From: Bacteroides sp. M10
Lineage (GTDB): Bacteria; Bacteroidota; Bacteroidia; Bacteroidales; Bacteroidaceae
Direction: 5' to 3'
Assembly (NCBI RefSeq): GCF_014334015.1
Contig: NZ_CP060488.1
Coordinates: 248,001 to 312,000 of the forward strand
Length of the DNA stretch: 64,000 bases
Shown here: positions 60,939-64,000 of the stretch, piece after piece
Layout of the letters: each line of letters starts with the position of its first letter
Position numbering within the stretch: the stretch's first letter is position 1
Notes under the pieces: generated by a model
Told to the model about the DNA's origin: nothing
The model's input: only the letters and a program-made list of their open reading frames with translations
Databases searched by the model: none
Position numbers and translations under genes: made by a program

Positions 60939-63037
60939 CGCCTGCGCTCCTTTCCTTTGGGCTTGTCCGTGCGGGGCGGGAACCCGTACACGGTGCGGAA
61001 GTCCTTGTCGAAGGTGAGGTACGCATCGAAGGGCTTGCCGTCCCTGCTCCTGAAGCCTTTGATAAGGGATGTTTTGCCTTTGGTCACGAGGTCGGCAATC
61101 TGGCTGTCGGTGAGCTGCTTCTCCCCCTTGTTGCGGAAGACGGTAAGCCCACAATCGACGTTGCTGCACTTGGCGACCTTCGGGTAAAGGAGGATGCGAC
61201 CGGAACGGCACTTGGGACACGGGATATGTCCGCCGTCCGCCACCGATACCTGCACTTGCAGGAGTTCTTCGGTAATCTGGGCGGCATAGACCTCGATGCC
61301 CTTGCGGAAGGTGTCGGGATTCATCTCCCCGCTCTCGATCTTGGCGAGGGCGGTCTCCCACTGCCCGGTCATCTCGACATCGGCGATGCGCTTGTCCTTC
61401 ACTATCTGATACACGGCAAGCCCCTTGCCGGTCGGTACGAGGCTCTTCTTCTCCCGGCGCACGTAGTCCCGGGCAAAGAGGGTCTCGATGATGGAGGCAC
61501 GGGTGGCGGGCGTGCCGATGCCGTTCCCTTTCAGGCTGTCCCGCAGCTCGTCGTCTCGCAACTCCCTGCCGCAATGCTCCATCGCCGAAAGGAGGCTGCT
61601 CTCGGTGTGCAGGGGACGGGGCTTGGTCTGTTTCTCCACGCACTCCGCCGATTGCAGGGGGAAAGCCTCGCCGGGCTGCAAGGGCGGCAAAGCGGCTGTA
61701 CCCTCGTCGTCCTCGTCCCGCTCGTTCCGCACGGCACGCCATCCGGCAGACCTGACGACCGTTCCCTTGGCGGTGAACACGCTGTTTCCCGCCGTGAAGG
61801 AGACGGTGGTAACATCCTTGAGGCAACGGGCGGAGAAGGCTTCGAGCAGGCGGGCGGCTACCATGTCGTACACCGTGCGCTCGTCGGCGGACAGCTCGCC
61901 GGGCAGACACTCGGTGATGATGAGCGCATGGTGGTCGGTAACTTTCCCCGCATCCACGCTGCGGCGGTTGAGCGAAGCTCCTTTCAGGGCGGCGGCATGG
62001 GCGGCGAAAGCCGGGTACCGCTTCAGCAGTGCGATGCGGTCGGGTATCTCGTCGAACACATCGTCCGAGAGGTAGCGGGAGCCGGTACGGGGATAGCTCA
62101 ACACCTTCTTCTCGTAAAGCGACTGGGCGACGGAGAGGGTCTTGTCCGCCGAGAAGCCGTACCTGCCGTTCGCCTCTTTCTGCAAGGCGGTCAGATCGTA
62201 GAGCAAGGGAGGCTCTTGGCTCACTTCCCTGCGCTGCACGTCGGCAACCTGCACCGTCCCCGTTGCGGTAACAGCGGCGAGGGCGGCGTTTGCCGCCGGA
62301 AGGGTTTCGTAACGCAATTCAGAGATGGCGGCGAAGGGCGTGCCGTCCTTTTCCGCCGTAACCTTCAGCCGGAAATAGGTCTGCGGGGTGAAATCCCTGT
62401 TCTCCAGATAACGGGAGCAGATCATCATCAAGGTGGGCGTCTGCACCCGTCCGAGGGAGTAGATGCCCTGCCCGGCGGCGATGGAAAGCGCTTGAGTCGC
62501 ATTCAATCCAATCTCCCAGTCGGCGATGGCACGGGCTTCGGCGGCACGGTAGAGGTTGTCGTAGTCGCTGCCGGGCTTGAGGTTATCCAGCCCCTCCCGG
62601 ATGGCACGGTCGGTCAGCGAGGAGATCCAGAGGCGCAGGCAGGGCTTGCGGCAGCCAAGGTAATTGTAGATGTACCGATGAATGGCTTCGCCCTCACGCC
62701 CGGCATCGGTCGCCACGACGATACGGTCGGAACGGTCGAAAACCTCCTTGATGACCTTCAACTGTTTGAGCACACCGGGATCGGGCTTGTACTCCTTGCC
62801 CTCCCGTATCTGGCGGGGGATGTACTTGAACTCCTGCGGCAGAATGGGCAGGTTCTCACGCCGGAAGCCCGTGTAGCCGTATGCTTCGGGCATGGCGAGC
62901 TGGACGAGATGGCCGAACGCCCAGGTAACGAGGTAGCCGTTACCTGAGAGGTAGCCATCGTGCCGCTCCCGGACATTCAACACGTTTGCTATATCCTTCG
63001 CTACGGAAGGCTTTTCAGCGATGACTGCTGTAATCAT
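60935..63037 (-). CDS. topB: DNA topoisomerase III (type IA), element-encoded
   Basis: 700 residues (E. coli TopB has 653). TOPRIM at the N-terminus (MITAVIAEKPSVAKDIANVLNV, ATDAGREGEAIHRYIYNYLG), catalytic Y315 in SYPRTGSRYL, and a C-terminal region with one four-Cys zinc motif (CPKCRSGRILLYPKVAKCSNVDCG) and a second DNA-binding repeat. In CTnDOT-type elements the exc topoisomerase acts in excision and is often one of several copies in the cell. GC-rich, on the minus strand opposite to the rteC-side genes. Likely cotranscribed with the downstream HTH/alpha-CTD gene. Confidence 0.95.
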   Translation of the reverse strand: MITAVIAEKPSVAKDIANVLNVRERHDGYLSGNGYLVTWAFGHLVQLAMPEAYGYTGFRRENLPILPQEFKYIPRQIREGKEYKPDPGVLKQLKVIKEVFDRSDRIVVATDAGREGEAIHRYIYNYLGCRKPCLRLWISSLTDRAIREGLDNLKPGSDYDNLYRAAEARAIADWEIGLNATQALSIAAGQGIYSLGRVQTPTLMMICSRYLENRDFTPQTYFRLKVTAEKDGTPFAAISELRYETLPAANAALAAVTATGTVQVADVQRREVSQEPPLLYDLTALQKEANGRYGFSADKTLSVAQSLYEKKVLSYPRTGSRYLSDDVFDEIPDRIALLKRYPAFAAHAAALKGASLNRRSVDAGKVTDHHALIITECLPGELSADERTVYDMVAARLLEAFSARCLKDVTTVSFTAGNSVFTAKGTVVRSAGWRAVRNERDEDDEGTAALPPLQPGEAFPLQSAECVEKQTKPRPLHTESSLLSAMEHCGRELRDDELRDSLKGNGIGTPATRASIIETLFARDYVRREKKSLVPTGKGLAVYQIVKDKRIADVEMTGQWETALAKIESGEMNPDTFRKGIEVYAAQITEELLQVQVSVADGGHIPCPKCRSGRILLYPKVAKCSNVDCGLTVFRNKGEKQLTDSQIADLVTKGKTSLIKGFRSRDGKPFDAYLTFDKDFRTVYGFPPRTDKPKGKERRR

Positions 63038-63067
63038 ATTTCTTTAATTTTTAACGGTTTGACAAAA

Positions 63068-63094
63068 GTTATCCCGCCGCTCGGACGGGATAAC
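63068..63094. terminator. Hairpin upstream of topB
   Basis: GTTATCCCG (63068-63076) pairs with CGGGATAAC (63086-63094), 9-bp perfect stem. On the minus strand it is followed by TTTTG. It lies between the DUF3945-type gene and topB, so it may end or weaken read-through into topB. Confidence 0.55.
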
Positions 63095-63126
63095 CGGGTA
63101 ATTCATTTACAGAATGGCGGGGGAAA

Positions 63127-64000
63127 TCATCGGCGGACACCCCGGCTGCGCTTGGGCTTGTCGGGCTGCTCCTGCTTCTGTGCCTGTTTCCGGTCCTCTT
63201 TCTGCTCCTGCCTGCGCTCCTGCTGCTGTTTCTGCTCCCCGGTGGGGCGCTGCTGTGCGGATTGCAGGGCTTCTTTCAGGTTGCGGGTAGCCTCGACGGT
63301 CTTGCCCTCGGAATTGACCGCCACCTGCACCTCGTTCTCCACGGCGGGCTTGACACACCCCTCTTCGAGCGCCGCCTTGTAGTCCTTGGGGAACATGAAG
63401 GCGGGCTTCTCGCCGGGCTTCCATGTGATGTAGCCTTGGTAGGCTTTTCCTTTCTTGTCCACCAAGCCGGAGACCTTGACCGTTCCCCCGGCTTCGAGTT
63501 CGAGGCGGGACTTCTCGGTAAGCTCCTGCTTGCGGAAGGTCTTCGGCACCTCCTGATTGGCGGTCTGTTTCAGGTTCGCCTTGTACGCATCCATCGCCAG
63601 CCTGCCCCGGTCGCCGAAGAGAAATTCGAGCTGCATCTTGGCTGCGCTGAACTGCACGGGTGCCGGGTAGAGCTTGGGCTGCTCCCCCTCCTTGGCTCTG
63701 GAAAGGAACTGGCAGACCACCGCCTCGCCCTGTTTGAGCCGGGCTATCTCGTCCGGTGTGAAGGTATGCCCGTTCTTCTCCGCCGGGATATTGACCTTGG
63801 AGAGCGGGAAGGCGACCAGCTCGTTGGTCTTGAGGTTGCGGCTGACAAGGGCTTCGACCTGCTCGCCCGCCCGGTTGGTGACAGTAGCCGGGTGTCCCAT
63901 GTTGCCCGTCTGCCGGAGCACCTGCTTGTCGGAGTCGGTGATGTCGTAGCCGAAGAACTGCTTCTGCATCTTCTCCGGGTCGAGGATGCCGTGGCTGCAC
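63127..64000 (-). CDS. DUF3945-type mobile-element protein, C-terminal part (5' end beyond the window)
   Basis: The open frame runs through the right edge; 291 codons are visible. An in-frame Met (63969) is not the real start, since the frame continues upstream with SHGILDPEKMQKQFFGYDITDSD. The repeated pattern KQVLRQTGNMGHPATVTNRAGEQVEALVSRNLKTNELVAFPLSKVNIP...HTFTPDEIARLKQGEAVV, and the later domain KSRLELEAGGTVKVSGLVDKKGKAYQGYITWKPG, mark the DUF3945/DUF4099 class of Bacteroides mobile elements. The last 60 residues are Gln/Lys/Arg-rich and probably disordered. Function unknown; usually next to topB. Confidence 0.85.
   Translation of the reverse strand, partial: CSHGILDPEKMQKQFFGYDITDSDKQVLRQTGNMGHPATVTNRAGEQVEALVSRNLKTNELVAFPLSKVNIPAEKNGHTFTPDEIARLKQGEAVVCQFLSRAKEGEQPKLYPAPVQFSAAKMQLEFLFGDRGRLAMDAYKANLKQTANQEVPKTFRKQELTEKSRLELEAGGTVKVSGLVDKKGKAYQGYITWKPGEKPAFMFPKDYKAALEEGCVKPAVENEVQVAVNSEGKTVEATRNLKEALQSAQQRPTGEQKQQQERRQEQKEDRKQAQKQEQPDKPKRSRGVRR

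Larger units (their letters stand above)
50770..64000. mobile_element. Left part of an integrative conjugative element (Bacteroides CTn type)
   Basis: From about 51 kb onward, the sequence is clearly more GC-rich than the first 50 kb and the gene set changes from metabolism to element genes: AraC, RteC, two excisionase-like HTH proteins, a TOPRIM/RecA-like ATPase, topoisomerase III, and a DUF3945 protein. CTnDOT-type elements use RteC to activate an excision operon that includes a topoisomerase III (exc), so the set is coherent. The left boundary is placed only by composition and context. No integrase, mobilization or tra gene is in the window; the element runs past the right edge. Confidence 0.8.

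Noticed and set aside
60462..61910. 482-codon open frame on the minus strand that would fuse an upstream part to the HTH/alpha-CTD protein
   Set aside because: The upstream part is topB read in another frame. The true start is the ATG at 60938 in an ATGA overlap with the topB stop.
61226..62947. 573-codon open frame on the plus strand
   Set aside because: Antisense to topB, which has all type IA topoisomerase motifs; long antisense frames are common in GC-rich DNA.
63107..64000. 297-codon frame on the minus strand overlapping the DUF3945-type gene
   Set aside because: Arg/Gly/Ala-rich shadow in a second frame; the DUF3945 pattern is in the frame ending at 63127.
1..64000. CRISPR arrays, tRNA or rRNA genes, insertion sequences
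   Set aside because: No regular repeat-spacer array, cloverleaf-like sequence, rRNA segment or transposase gene was seen when reading the window. A tRNAscan and IS search would be needed to exclude degraded copies.

Overview
The window looks like a chromosome segment of a human-gut Bacteroides (B. ovatus / B. xylanisolvens / B. thetaiotaomicron type). The reasons are a SusC/SusD glycan uptake pair, a one-protein hybrid two-component regulator, a thrA-apgM-thrC operon, a thiamine-salvage operon behind a TPP riboswitch, promoters of the Bacteroidales form (TTTG, about 20 bp, TAnnTTTG), and a mobile element with RteC and topoisomerase III genes. The genus is an inference from gene content; no rRNA or tRNA gene was seen.

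Layout. 1-14.2 kb is a polysaccharide utilization locus: SusD (cut by the window edge) and SusC on the minus strand, a divergent four-gene enzyme operon (beta-helix enzyme, unassigned TIM-barrel-like enzyme, SGNH-like hydrolase, GH29 fucosidase), and an HTCS regulator. 14.3-19.2 kb holds an outer-membrane receptor, a DUF1080 lipoprotein, a BamE-like lipoprotein and an RlmJ-like protein. 19.2-26.8 kb is an RND tripartite efflux operon with a divergent LytS/LytTR two-component system; the intergenic region carries two 13-bp direct repeats exactly 21 bp apart. 26.8-38.7 kb is a run of small regulatory and detoxification genes (DUF3788, zinc-ribbon/AraC/GyrI, MocR, aminotransferase, MarR-GNAT fusion, MATE pump, acetyltransferases, Lrp). 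38.8-41.4 kb has metY and an MscS channel. 41.5-45.2 kb is promoter, TPP riboswitch, TonB receptor, PnuT and thiamine pyrophosphokinase. 45.3-50.6 kb is thrC-apgM-thrA, preceded by a 19-residue Thr/Met-rich leader peptide that appears to be an attenuator.

From about 50.7 kb to the end the DNA becomes strongly GC-rich and the genes are those of a Bacteroides conjugative element: AraC regulator, RteC, two excisionase-like HTH proteins, a TOPRIM/RecA-like ATPase, topoisomerase III, a short HTH protein with an RNA-polymerase-alpha-CTD-like tail, and a DUF3945-type protein cut by the window end. No integrase or transfer (tra/mob) gene is visible, so the element continues outside. Inside it sits an AT-rich island (58.8-60.4 kb) with a two-gene operon that I recognise as an RnlA/RnlB (RNase LS) toxin-antitoxin pair, and a highly structured ~300-nt leader with a 50-codon upstream ORF that overlaps the start of a RibD-C/DHFR-like gene.

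The observations I would follow first are the structured leader with uORF (57.8-58.15 kb), the RnlAB pair, the threonine leader peptide, the HTH/alpha-CTD-like fusion, and the LytTR-type operator.
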